Below are positions 9,614 through 18,773 of a stretch of DNA of 64,000 bases, piece by piece (within the stretch, counting starts at the first letter, position 1; the number at the start of each line of letters is the position of its first letter). This DNA comes from Actinomycetes bacterium (GTDB lineage: Bacteria > Actinomycetota > Actinomycetes > Actinomycetales > Dermatophilaceae): assembly GCA_029778715.1 (NCBI GenBank), contig JAKOPT010000045.1:62001-126000 (forward strand). The letters are read 5' to 3'. The notes under the pieces were generated by a model. The model was not told where the DNA came from. It saw nothing but the letters and a program-made list of their open reading frames with translations, and searched no databases. Made by a program: the position numbers and the translations under genes.

Positions 9614-10768
9614 TCAGAGGTAGGACATCGGGTCGACGGGGGTTTGGTCCTTCTCGACCTCGAAGTGCAGATGGCACCCGGTGGAGTTGCCCGTGGTCCC
9701 GACCAGCGCGATGGCCTGGCCGGCGCTGACCTTGTCCCCCACATCGGCGTCCCGGCGGGAGAGGTGGTTGTAGGTCGTGCGAATGTTGTGGCCGCCGATG
9801 GTGCCGTGGTCGATCACGATGCGCCAGCCGTAGCCGCTCATCCAGCCGGATTCAACCACGGTGCCGCCCCCAGCGGCATGGACGACGACGCCGCAGTCAG
9901 CGGCCAAGTCGATCCCCTTGTGGAGCGTCCACACACCGGTGATCGGGTGGACGCGGTAGCCGAACGGCGAGACGACCTCGGCTTCCACCGGATGCGTGAA
10001 GACCGCGGTCCCCGCAGAATCGGCCGCGGCCGAAGGCGAAGGCGAGGGGGCAGCCGATGCCGCAGCCTGGGCTTCCACCTGGGCCGTGACGGCGTCGGCG
10101 CGCCGTTGCTGCTGTTCGGTGGTCGAGGTTTGCTGGTCGGTGACGGCCGTGGCGTCGGCCGCCGGGAGGGCGGTGCGCCTGGCCGACCGCGAGGCCGCAC
10201 CGAGGGCAGCACCGGTCTCCGGCAAGGCGAGCAAGGACATCCCGGTCGTCGCCCCGGTCCGGGCCGTCAAGGAACCGCCGCTCGCCAGGTGTTCGGTGCC
10301 GCCGGCGGCGGACGCCTGCACGGCGCCCAGCACCCCGACAAGCACGAGGAAGGCCGCGGCCTGGCGAGGTCGATTGGTCGTCGCGAGGGCAACGCTCAGG
10401 GCGCCTCGGCGGGCCGAGCTTCCATGGCGCCCCCCGCTTGGCCGCTCGGACCTGCGGGTATGCCGCGGTGCCGCCGCTTGCCGACCACCCTCGGCGCCGC
10501 TCTTCTCCCCCGCCGCCGACACCTCGCGCGCGCCGCCGGCGATCGCTGAGCCGCGACGGTCACGAGCGGGTGACGTGGCGTCCACGCGGTGGCCCGCGCG
10601 CTCCAATCGGGCCCGGGCCGCGAGGGCCGCCTTCGCTTCCGCTCGCGTCTGCGGAACGAACAAGTCCAGATCCGCGAGCGTCAAATCTCCGGCTTCCAGA
10701 TCGACCACGGTCGTCGGCGCCGCCTCGGCAGCGAAGTCGCCGATTGAGCGGCTCTCCGGCACAGGCAT
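9614..10768 (-). CDS. M23 family metallopeptidase
   Basis: Peptidase M23 core: HPITGVWTLHKGIDLAADCGVVVHAAGGGTVV...HLHFEVEKD. Confidence 0.92.
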   Translation of the reverse strand: MPVPESRSIGDFAAEAAPTTVVDLEAGDLTLADLDLFVPQTRAEAKAALAARARLERAGHRVDATSPARDRRGSAIAGGAREVSAAGEKSGAEGGRQAAAPRHTRRSERPSGGRHGSSARRGALSVALATTNRPRQAAAFLVLVGVLGAVQASAAGGTEHLASGGSLTARTGATTGMSLLALPETGAALGAASRSARRTALPAADATAVTDQQTSTTEQQQRRADAVTAQVEAQAAASAAPSPSPSAAADSAGTAVFTHPVEAEVVSPFGYRVHPITGVWTLHKGIDLAADCGVVVHAAGGGTVVESGWMSGYGWRIVIDHGTIGGHNIRTTYNHLSRRDADVGDKVSAGQAIALVGTTGNSTGCHLHFEVEKDQTPVDPMSYL

Positions 10769-10997
10769 GCGCTTTCCTTACGACGGACACGAAACACAAC
10801 CCTGGAAATGGCCGACCACCACCGTCAGCGGCAGTTATCAACTCGTGACCAGGGAGCCTCCACGGTAGCGCGTGATGCTGCCGTTTGTCAGATCGGTGCC
10901 CTCGTGCGGAGCTTCCCGCCCTGCGGAACACCTCTGGTGCTCACCGAGATCATCGGCATTCACCGTCAGGTGCGGACGGCTCCGGAACCCAGCGAGA

Positions 10998-12755
10998 TCA
11001 GTGCTGAGCACCATTCGGGGCGGACAACTCCTGGAGGTCCTCATCACGGCCGAGGGTGCCGTCCGGGTCGATCACGGGGTACATGATCCTGCCCACCACG
11101 TTTTCCCAGGGCGTCAGATCCGGCAGGGGGAGGAGCCGCAGTTGCCCCGGGGGCCGCGCCCCGAGCGCAGCGGCACGGTCGAGGCGGCGCCCCGCCTCCC
11201 GCGCTTCCCGCAGGCGGGCCCGGGCAACCCGGGCGCCGCCGCGGCGGCGGGTGCGCACCGCCACCCGACCGGGCAGCGCGGACAGGCCGGACCGAGCGGC
11301 AGGTCCGCCAGCGGCATACCAATCATCGAGAGCGGCGGCGCTGGACCTCATCGCGTCCAGGAGAGCCGCCGGATCGTCGGGTACCTCCTCCTCGGGGCAG
11401 CCGAGGTGTTCGGCCACCAACGTCCGCCGCAGGCCCCGCGCGAAGGTCTCGGCCCCCGGATCCGAGCCGTCGGGGAGGATCAGCGCGGCGAGTTCACTGT
11501 CACTGGTCCACGAGCGGCGGTTGAGATTGTCCGACCCCACCGAGGCCCAGACGTCGTCGATGACGCACACCTTGGAATGGACATAGATGGGCAGCCCCGC
11601 CTGATTGCTCAGCCCGAAGAACGCCACCCGGTCCCCGCCGGCCTCCAACACCGGCTCCATCGCCACCCGGCGCGCGTGGAACGTCGACTTCTCCCCGACA
11701 TAGCCCTCAAGGTCGGGCGCGAGCGGCAGCACGACGATGAGCCGCAGCTCGGGTTGGTCCCGCAGGACCGTGGCGAAGTGCGCCCCCACCTGCTCGCCCC
11801 AGAAGAACTGGTCCTCGACGTAGATGAGCCGACGCGCCTGCGCCACCGCCTTGGTGTTGGCGAGCACGATGGAGCGTTCCCCGTCGGGGGCGAAGTCGTA
11901 GGCCCGCGGCTGGATCTTCGGGTAGGTCCGCACCACCTGCACCGCCGCGCCACCCGGCGGGGTCCGGCAGGGCGGCGGGGGTGGCCATTGCTCCCCGAGC
12001 GGTTCCGGCGTCAGGTCCTCGTTCTGGAGGAAGCTCGCCAGGCTCCGTCCCGGGTGCATGGACAGCGGGGTGGTGTCCTCCCACCGCTCCCGGAAGGTCG
12101 TCTCCACGTCGTAGACCGCCGGCCCGGTGAGGGCCAGGTGGACGTCGTGCCAGGCCAGGGTCGGCCCGTATGCCGCGGACATCGGCAGGGTTTGCCGGTC
12201 CCCGGCGTGGGTGGCGTCGTCGCGGCGGCTGTGACACAGGTCGATACCGCCCACGTAGGCGATGTCCCGCTCGGGTCGGCCCTGGTGGCGCAGGACGACG
12301 AACTTCTGGTGGTGCGCGCCACCGGTGCGCACCCGCATGTCGCGCAGGCACTGGCCACCGGCCTCGCCGATCTCCTCGCCGAGGAACCGGGCCTTGTCGG
12401 CGTGAAAGCCGAAGTGGCGCCAGTGCGAGCGCCAGAGCAGACCGCGCACGTCGACACCCCGCCGGGCGGCAGCCGTCAGGGTGGCCGAGACCGTCGATTC
12501 CGGGTCGTCGGTCAGCAACTCGTCGGGGTCGCCGCGCCAATCGGCGAAATACAACCGGTCCCCGGCCTCCAGTTCGCCGATGCGCTCGAACAACTCCGCG
12601 AAATACGGCCGGCCATGGACGATGGCGCGACAGTGGTTGCCGACGGTCCACGCCACCCCGTCGGGCAGGCGGGCGTCGATCGTGGTCGCGGCGTTGTCAC
12701 TTTCTTTCGCCGTGAGGAACCACTGCGCCAGATCCATACGGCCATCGTGCCGCAC
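10998..12755 (-). CDS. Phospholipase D-like protein
   Basis: Two HxK motifs (HHQKFVVLRH, VHSKVCVIDDVWASVGSDNLNRRS). Confidence 0.88.
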   Translation of the reverse strand: MRHDGRMDLAQWFLTAKESDNAATTIDARLPDGVAWTVGNHCRAIVHGRPYFAELFERIGELEAGDRLYFADWRGDPDELLTDDPESTVSATLTAAARRGVDVRGLLWRSHWRHFGFHADKARFLGEEIGEAGGQCLRDMRVRTGGAHHQKFVVLRHQGRPERDIAYVGGIDLCHSRRDDATHAGDRQTLPMSAAYGPTLAWHDVHLALTGPAVYDVETTFRERWEDTTPLSMHPGRSLASFLQNEDLTPEPLGEQWPPPPPCRTPPGGAAVQVVRTYPKIQPRAYDFAPDGERSIVLANTKAVAQARRLIYVEDQFFWGEQVGAHFATVLRDQPELRLIVVLPLAPDLEGYVGEKSTFHARRVAMEPVLEAGGDRVAFFGLSNQAGLPIYVHSKVCVIDDVWASVGSDNLNRRSWTSDSELAALILPDGSDPGAETFARGLRRTLVAEHLGCPEEEVPDDPAALLDAMRSSAAALDDWYAAGGPAARSGLSALPGRVAVRTRRRGGARVARARLREAREAGRRLDRAAALGARPPGQLRLLPLPDLTPWENVVGRIMYPVIDPDGTLGRDEDLQELSAPNGAQH

Positions 12756-12813
12756 GGGTGCGGTGTTCCGGTGGCCGCGGCATACCCGAAGGTGGGGATC
12801 GGAAGCGGGACCG

Positions 12814-14187
12814 TCAGGAGGTAGCGGCCGCGGTCAGCGCGGCATACCCACCGAGGACGTCGGACACGTCGGCGAACCCACGCGACCGCAGCAAACTCGC
12901 GGCCACGCTGGAGCGCCAGCCGCCGGCGCAGTAGAGCAGCACCGGGGCGTCGGCGTCGAGTTCGCCGGCGCGGGCGGCCAACTGCGGCAACGGGATGTGG
13001 CGCGCGCCCTCGCGCATCCCCGAGGCGACCTCGCCCGGGTTGCGGATGTCGACGACCTGGACATCGCCGCGCGCCATCGCCTCCCCGGCCTGGCGCGGGG
13101 TCAGCCGGCTGCCCTGCGTCACCTGCCCCTCGTGGCGGAGCAGGTATGCCGCGGGGTCGGGCACGTAGCCGACCACCGCGTCGAACCCGATGCGGGCCAA
13201 GCGAATCGCGGCCTCCTGCTCGTAGTCCTCAGGGGCCATGAGCACGATCTGGGTCGACGGGGAGATGACCGAACCGACCGTTTCGGCGAGCCGACCGTCG
13301 GCGGGCACGCTGATGGCGCCGCGGATGTGGCCGGCGTTGAACTCCAGCGCCTCGCGCGTGTCGAGGAGCACCGCGCCGGCGTCGAGAGCGGCCTGCACGG
13401 CGGCGTCGTCGAGGGCGGGGACGACCGCGCGCAGATCACGAGCGGGGCGTTCCTGCTTGTTGAGGGTCGCGTTATAGATGAAGTAGGCCGGCGCGGCGGG
13501 CTGGCCCTCGGTGACGACCGCGACGAACTCGGCCTCGCTCATCGGCTGGCAGGCGTAGTTGTCGGCGCGCTGCTCCCCGATCGTCGACTGCTTCTCGGTC
13601 GAGAGGTTCTTGCCACACGCCGAGCCGGCGCCGTGCGCGGGGAAGACCCGGACCGGGTCGGGCAGGCCCATGAGCCGGTGCTGGATCGAGTCGTAGAGCT
13701 GCCGGCCCAGGTCCTCGGCGCTCACCCCGACCGAGGCGAGCAGGTCGGGGCGCCCGACGTCGCCGATGAAGAGGGCGTCACCGGTGAGCACGCCGTAGGG
13801 CACCGCGTCGTCGGCGTGTTCGTAGACGAGGACGCTGATCGACTCGGGGGTGTGCCCGGGGGTGGCCATGATCTCGAGGACGACGTCGCCGAGGACGATC
13901 CGCTCCCCGTCGGCGAGCGGCCGGAAGTCGAAGTCGGGGCGGGCGGCGTCGCCATAGCCGATCCAGGCGCCGGTCGCCTCGGCGAGCTCGAGGTGCCCGG
14001 AGACGAAGTCGGCGTGGAAGTGGGTGTTGATGACGCCGACGATCCGCAGCCCGTGCTCGGCCGCGTCGTCGAGGTAGACCTGGACATCGCGGCGGGGGTC
14101 GATGACGACGGCCTGTCCACTCGCCGAATCGCCGACGACGTAGGAGGCTTGAGAGAGGCAGTCGAGGTAGTGCTGAGCGAAGTACAT
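12814..14187 (-). CDS. MBL-fold hydrolase with rhodanese domains (persulfide dioxygenase/CstB-like)
   Basis: THFHADFVSGH and GHTPES MBL motifs; two rhodanese-like modules; YCAGGWRSS active-site loop. Confidence 0.92.
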   Translation of the reverse strand: MYFAQHYLDCLSQASYVVGDSASGQAVVIDPRRDVQVYLDDAAEHGLRIVGVINTHFHADFVSGHLELAEATGAWIGYGDAARPDFDFRPLADGERIVLGDVVLEIMATPGHTPESISVLVYEHADDAVPYGVLTGDALFIGDVGRPDLLASVGVSAEDLGRQLYDSIQHRLMGLPDPVRVFPAHGAGSACGKNLSTEKQSTIGEQRADNYACQPMSEAEFVAVVTEGQPAAPAYFIYNATLNKQERPARDLRAVVPALDDAAVQAALDAGAVLLDTREALEFNAGHIRGAISVPADGRLAETVGSVISPSTQIVLMAPEDYEQEAAIRLARIGFDAVVGYVPDPAAYLLRHEGQVTQGSRLTPRQAGEAMARGDVQVVDIRNPGEVASGMREGARHIPLPQLAARAGELDADAPVLLYCAGGWRSSVAASLLRSRGFADVSDVLGGYAALTAAATS

Positions 14188-14231
14188 GTGGGCTCCTTCA
14201 CGGGCGTCGGTCAGTCCGAGATAGACACACA

Positions 14232-14247
14232 ATACCCCCGGGGGTAT
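14232..14247. promoter_or_regulatory. CsoR/CstR-type operator palindrome ATACCCCCGGGGGTAT
   Basis: Perfect 16-bp palindrome between divergent MBL-rhodanese and TauE genes. Confidence 0.8.
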
Positions 14248-14318
14248 CTTGGTGCCAGTGGTCGCCGGCCATTGGACACCGCGAACACCGCGAACACCGC
14301 ACGAGACGAGGAGCGTCG

Positions 14319-15182
14319 ATGGTCTGGGCCATACCTGCCGGCCTGCTCATCGGTTTGGCGCTCGGGGGGCTTGGCGGCGGCGGCTCGATCCTCACCGTCC
14401 CGGCCCTGGTCTACCTCGTCGGTATGCCGGTCCACTCGGCGACCACGGCCTCCCTCGTCGTCGTCGGGACCAGCGCCCTCACCGGCCTCGCGAGCCACCA
14501 TCGCGCCGGCCACGTGCGGATCGGCCCCGGGGTCATCTTCGGTGTCCTCGGCGTCGTCGGCGCCGTCGTGGGGACCCGTCTGTCGGCCCACATCGCCGGC
14601 CCGGTTCTCCTCCTTGGGTTCGCCGCCCTACTCCTGGTCGCGGCCGTCGCCATGCTCCGCAAGGGCCGAGCGCCCCGGTCGGCAGCCCTCGACCCGACCC
14701 CGGAAGACGGTGCCGTCGTCGCGGGGTCGACCCACAGGCCGCCTGTAGCCGACGCGACCCCGGAGAGTGCGCCGCCTTCGGGGCCTGCCTCCCGTATGCC
14801 GTGGGCTCGAGTCGTGCTCGCGGCCTCGGTCGTCGGGCTCCTCACCGGCTTCTTCGGGGTCGGCGGAGGCTTCGCCGTCGTGCCCGCCCTCGTCCTCACC
14901 CTCGGGTTTGCCATGCCCGAGGCCGTCGGCACCTCGCTCCTGGTCATCGTCATCAACGCCGTCTCCTCGTTCACGACGCGGGCGGTCAGCGGCGGGACTC
15001 GTGGGATTGATTGGGCGGTGGTGGCCGTGTTCGCGGCAGCGGCGGCGATCGGCGCGCTCGTCGGGGCACGCGGGGCCCGGCGGATTTCGCCGCGCGTGCT
15101 CACCCGCAGCTTCGCGGGCCTGCTCATCGCCGTGGCGACCTACCTCGCCGTGAACAACGCCCTCGCTCTGGCCGCCCGCTGA
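14319..15182 (+). CDS. TauE/SafE sulfite exporter family protein
   Basis: GLALGGLGGGGSILTVPALVYLVGMPVHSATTASLVVVGTSAL repeated in the second half. Confidence 0.9.
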   Translation: MVWAIPAGLLIGLALGGLGGGGSILTVPALVYLVGMPVHSATTASLVVVGTSALTGLASHHRAGHVRIGPGVIFGVLGVVGAVVGTRLSAHIAGPVLLLGFAALLLVAAVAMLRKGRAPRSAALDPTPEDGAVVAGSTHRPPVADATPESAPPSGPASRMPWARVVLAASVVGLLTGFFGVGGGFAVVPALVLTLGFAMPEAVGTSLLVIVINAVSSFTTRAVSGGTRGIDWAVVAVFAAAAAIGALVGARGARRISPRVLTRSFAGLLIAVATYLAVNNALALAAR

Positions 15183-15311
15183 GACGAAGTGACCCAAATG
15201 GGCATTGTGTCCCGCATGGGTAGAGCCGACGGACCCCGCGGCAGCCGGTGCGCGGCAGCCCGGGCGAGGCAGCCGGGGCGCGGCTCCGCGCCGTCGAGAG
15301 TGCTCCGCGCA

Positions 15312-15372
15312 GTCGAAAGTACGAGACTCGCCGTGTGAACACGGGCCACACGGCGAGTCTCGTACTTTCGAC
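15312..15372. repeat. Perfect 26-bp inverted repeat in a convergent intergenic region
   Basis: GTCGAAAGTACGAGACTCGCCGTGTG / CACACGGCGAGTCTCGTACTTTCGAC, 9-nt loop; imperfect relative at 3880-3940. Confidence 0.95.
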
Positions 15373-15639
15373 GTGCCGCGCGCGGCGCTCTTGAGTTCCG
15401 CGGCCAGGGCATCGTCGGCCCGTGCGGGCTGCCGGGCGGTGGGTGTGGTGATCACCACGCTTACGGCACGGTAGGTCGCGGCAGATCTGCCGGGGGGCAG
15501 GGCGCGTTCAGACCAACGCGAATCGCCCACGGGCGGGACAAACGCGCTTTTGGGTCACTTTGTCCCGGGGCAGGCGGGGCAACGCGCGCATTTGGGTCGA
15601 TTTGTCCCGCAGGACGGCTCGCAGAGGGCGAGGCTCGCG

Positions 15640-16137
15640 TCAGCTGGTGACGATCTCGCCGCCGGCAGCCTGCCAGGCGCCGATGCCACCGGCGAGGTGA
15701 TAGACGTCCTTGAACCCGGCCGAGGCCATCGTGGCCACCGCGCGACCGGAGCGGTTGCCGGACCGGCAGTAGACGGCATACGGGACGTCCTTGGCGAGCC
15801 GACCGACACCGGCGCCGAAATCGGCGCTCTCGATGTCGAGGTTGACCGCCCCGGGGAGGTGCCCGGCCGCGAACTCCGTCGGCGTGCGCACGTCGAGGAC
15901 GACCGTGCCCGGCCGTTTGATGGCCGCCGCGAACGCCTTGGCGTCCAGGGCCGCACCACGATCGGGGGCCACACTCGCCGTCGGACCGGCCGTCACGCTG
16001 GCCTCCACACTCGCGCCGCTGGAGCCGGTGCTGGTCGAGGTGTCGGAGGAACAGCCCCCGAACGCCAGGAGCGCCGGCACGACGAGCAGAAGGGTCACCA
16101 TCGGGGTATGCCGGTTCCGGCCCAAGGAATGCGTCAT
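15640..16137 (-). CDS. Rhodanese-like lipoprotein
   Basis: Lipobox ALLAFGGCS; YCRSGNRSGRA active-site loop. Confidence 0.9.
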   Translation of the reverse strand: MTHSLGRNRHTPMVTLLLVVPALLAFGGCSSDTSTSTGSSGASVEASVTAGPTASVAPDRGAALDAKAFAAAIKRPGTVVLDVRTPTEFAAGHLPGAVNLDIESADFGAGVGRLAKDVPYAVYCRSGNRSGRAVATMASAGFKDVYHLAGGIGAWQAAGGEIVTS

Positions 16138-16146
16138 GGCGTCACC

Positions 16147-16162
16147 ATACCCCGAGGGGTAT
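16147..16162. promoter_or_regulatory. CsoR/CstR-type operator ATACCCCGAGGGGTAT
   Basis: Near-perfect palindrome between divergent rhodanese and SQR-like genes. Confidence 0.8.
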
Positions 16163-16184
16163 CGTGTGCCTCGAGGTCACCCCA

Positions 16185-17660
16185 ATGAAAGCGAGCCACC
16201 CCATGGCCGACATCGTCATTCTCGGGGCGGGGGTGTCGGGTCACACCGCCGCGTTGCATCTGAGCCGGCTCCTGCCCAAAGGGCACAAGGTCACCGTGGT
16301 GTCGCCGAACTCCCAGTGGAACTGGATCCCCAGCAACATCTGGGTCGGAGTGGGCAAGATGACCAAGAAGGACGTCGTCTTCCCCCTTGCTCCGGTCTAC
16401 GCCCGCAAGGGCATCGACTTCGTCCAGGCCAAGGCGACGAGCCTGTGGCCCCGCGGCGACGCCGACGACCCACGCCCCGCCGTCGAAGTCGAGCACACCA
16501 GCGACTCCCGCCGGGGACAGACCGAGCGGATCCGCTACGACTACCTCGTCAACGCGACCGGCCCGCAGCTGAAGTTCCAGATGACGCAGGGCCTCGGGCC
16601 GCACGGCGGACACACGGTGTCGGTGTGTACGGCCGAGCACGCCGTCGATGCCGCCGCGGCGCTCGCCGAGACCATCGCCACCCTCAAGGCCGGGACACCG
16701 CAGACGCTCGTCGTCGGCATGGGTCATGGCACCTGCACCTGCGAGGGCGCGGCCTTCGAGTACGTCTTCAACGTCGACCACGAGCTCCGTCAGGCCGGCG
16801 TGCGCGACCGGGCCCGCCTGGTCTACCTCACCAACGAGAAGGAACTCGGCGACTTCGGTGTCGGCGGGATGACGTTCGCCGAGAGCGGCTTCGAGACCAC
16901 GTCCGAATTGTGGACGGGCTCGCTCTTCCGCGAGCGCGGCGTCGAGGCCATCCTCGGCGCGCACGTCGACAAGGTCGAGCCGGGCGTCGTCCACTACGAG
17001 ACCCTCGACGGGACGCGGCATACCCTCGACTTCGACTTCGGGATGCTCCTGCCGCCCTTCGGCGGGGTGCCGCTCACCGCCCACGACCGCGACGGCAGCG
17101 ACATCACCAGCGAGTTGTTCGCGCCCAGCGGCTTCATGAAGGTCGACGCCGACTACACCGCCAAGCCCTACGAGGAGTGGCGCGCTGCCGACTGGCCGAA
17201 GACGTATCAGGCGGTGGGATACGACAACATCTGGGCGGTCGGGATCGCGTTCGCGCCGCCGCACCAGATCTCGCGCCCGCACAAGTCGCCCAACGGCACC
17301 GTGATTGCCCCCTCGCCGCCGCGCACCGGTATGCCATCCGGCGTCATGGGCAAGACCGCCGCCTTGAGCATCGTGGACCGGATCAAGCGGGGGCCGAGCG
17401 CTCCCAACCACGAGGCGTCGATGGCCAACATGGGCGCCGCCTGCGTCGCCTCGGCCGGCACCGGCATGCGCACCGGCTCGGCGGCGGCGATGACGATGAT
17501 GCCCGTCGTCCCCGACTACGAGACGTATCGCACCGGGCGCAGCCTCGAGGACACCCGCGGCGAGATCGGTCTGTCCGGACACTGGGTCAAGCTGATGCTG
17601 CACTACCTGTTCATTCACAAGGCCAAGGGCCGGCTCGGCTGGCAGTTCATCCCGGAGTGA
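16185..17660 (+). CDS. FAD/NAD(P)-dependent oxidoreductase, sulfide:quinone oxidoreductase-like
   Basis: ADIVILGAGVSGHTAAL dinucleotide-binding motif; located in a rhodanese/MBL set. Confidence 0.82.
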   Translation: MKASHPMADIVILGAGVSGHTAALHLSRLLPKGHKVTVVSPNSQWNWIPSNIWVGVGKMTKKDVVFPLAPVYARKGIDFVQAKATSLWPRGDADDPRPAVEVEHTSDSRRGQTERIRYDYLVNATGPQLKFQMTQGLGPHGGHTVSVCTAEHAVDAAAALAETIATLKAGTPQTLVVGMGHGTCTCEGAAFEYVFNVDHELRQAGVRDRARLVYLTNEKELGDFGVGGMTFAESGFETTSELWTGSLFRERGVEAILGAHVDKVEPGVVHYETLDGTRHTLDFDFGMLLPPFGGVPLTAHDRDGSDITSELFAPSGFMKVDADYTAKPYEEWRAADWPKTYQAVGYDNIWAVGIAFAPPHQISRPHKSPNGTVIAPSPPRTGMPSGVMGKTAALSIVDRIKRGPSAPNHEASMANMGAACVASAGTGMRTGSAAAMTMMPVVPDYETYRTGRSLEDTRGEIGLSGHWVKLMLHYLFIHKAKGRLGWQFIPE

Positions 17661-17667
17661 GGATTCG

Positions 17668-17853
17668 ATGACCATTCCTACCAACGAGCAGCAGCTGACC
17701 ACCCCGGCAGGTGCGGAAGTCGCCGACCTGTCCAAGGCGCCCATGCCCACCGCGTCGACGCTCAAGCGGCGGCGGAGCATCCTGTTCCAGTTGACCCGGT
17801 TTGCCGTGTTCAACGCCCGGATCATGCGCATGGTGCACAAGGGCGCACACTGA
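17668..17853 (+). CDS. Small protein coupled to SQR-like gene
   Basis: 61-aa ORF directly downstream of, and co-oriented with, the flavoprotein. Confidence 0.6.
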   Translation: MTIPTNEQQLTTPAGAEVADLSKAPMPTASTLKRRRSILFQLTRFAVFNARIMRMVHKGAH

Positions 17854-17991
17854 CGGAGTCGTGCTGCGGCCCGACACCGGGCCGCAGCACGGTCAGCCGG
17901 CCACGGCACTGAGTCGAGGCGGCATACCTCCCTCCCGTCATCGCGGCATACCCCCAAGACTCGGAGTCGGCGCCTTGCCAGGCTGCGCGGC

Positions 17992-18007
17992 ATACCCCCG
18001 GGGGTAT
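17992..18007. promoter_or_regulatory. CsoR/CstR-type operator ATACCCCCGGGGGTAT
   Basis: Perfect palindrome upstream of thioredoxin-rhodanese gene. Confidence 0.8.
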
Positions 18008-18042
18008 AGAATGGGGGTGTCCACCCCAGGAGGAGTACACCC

Positions 18043-18741
18043 ATGGCGACCCGCAATCTCACCCAAGCCGACTTCGAGGCAACGATCCTCGGCAACGACA
18101 TCGTCCTCATCGACTTCTGGGCGGCATGGTGCGGCCCGTGCCGGCAGTTCGCGCCGGTCTTCGAGGCGGCGTCCGAGGCACACCCGGACGTGGTGTTCGC
18201 CAAGATCGACACCGAGGCCGAGCAAGCGCTCGCCGGCGCGGCCAACGTCACGTCGATCCCGACGCTGATGGCCTTCCGTGAGGGCGTGCTCGTCTTCTCC
18301 CAGCCCGGTGCGCTGCCCGCCGACGCGCTCAACCGGGTCATCGATGGGGTCCGCGGCCTCGACATGGAACAAGTGCATGCCCAGGTGGCGGCGCAGCGGG
18401 CCCTCATGGACAAGCCGCGCGAGGTCACCCTGACCGACTTCGCCGAGGCATTGGCGGCCGGTGGCGCGGTGATCGACGTCCGCGAACCCATGGAATACCG
18501 CGCCGGTCACGTCCCCGGCGCCGTCCTGATGCCGCTGCGCAGCGTGCCGGAGAAACTCGCCGAGGTGCCAACCGGCCAGCCGGTCTACGTGATTTGCGCG
18601 TCCGGCAACCGGAGCCTGCAGGCCACTGATTTCCTGCGCAGCAAGGGCATCGAGGCCTACTCGGTCGCCGGCGGCACGTCCGGCTGGGCGGCCGGCGGGC
18701 GCGAGATCGTCACCGGCGCACTCCCCACCGCGCAAGCCTGA
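18043..18741 (+). CDS. Thioredoxin-rhodanese fusion protein
   Basis: AAWCGPCRQFAP (WCGPC) N-terminal; VICASGNRSLQA rhodanese loop C-terminal. Confidence 0.93.
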   Translation: MATRNLTQADFEATILGNDIVLIDFWAAWCGPCRQFAPVFEAASEAHPDVVFAKIDTEAEQALAGAANVTSIPTLMAFREGVLVFSQPGALPADALNRVIDGVRGLDMEQVHAQVAAQRALMDKPREVTLTDFAEALAAGGAVIDVREPMEYRAGHVPGAVLMPLRSVPEKLAEVPTGQPVYVICASGNRSLQATDFLRSKGIEAYSVAGGTSGWAAGGREIVTGALPTAQA

Positions 18742-18773
18742 GGGTCGGGCGGCGGCATACGGTTGCTTGCCGC

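Noticed and set aside
10872-12824. 650-aa + strand ORF
   Set aside because: Antisense to the phospholipase D-like gene with HxK motifs.
3880-15372. Long intergenic hairpins as ordinary intrinsic terminators
   Set aside because: No T-tract follows the stems on either strand, so classical Rho-independent termination is not supported; kept as repeats/structures.
16134-18491. 785-aa - strand ORF
   Set aside because: Antisense to the SQR-like and thioredoxin-rhodanese genes that have clear motifs; no own domain signature.
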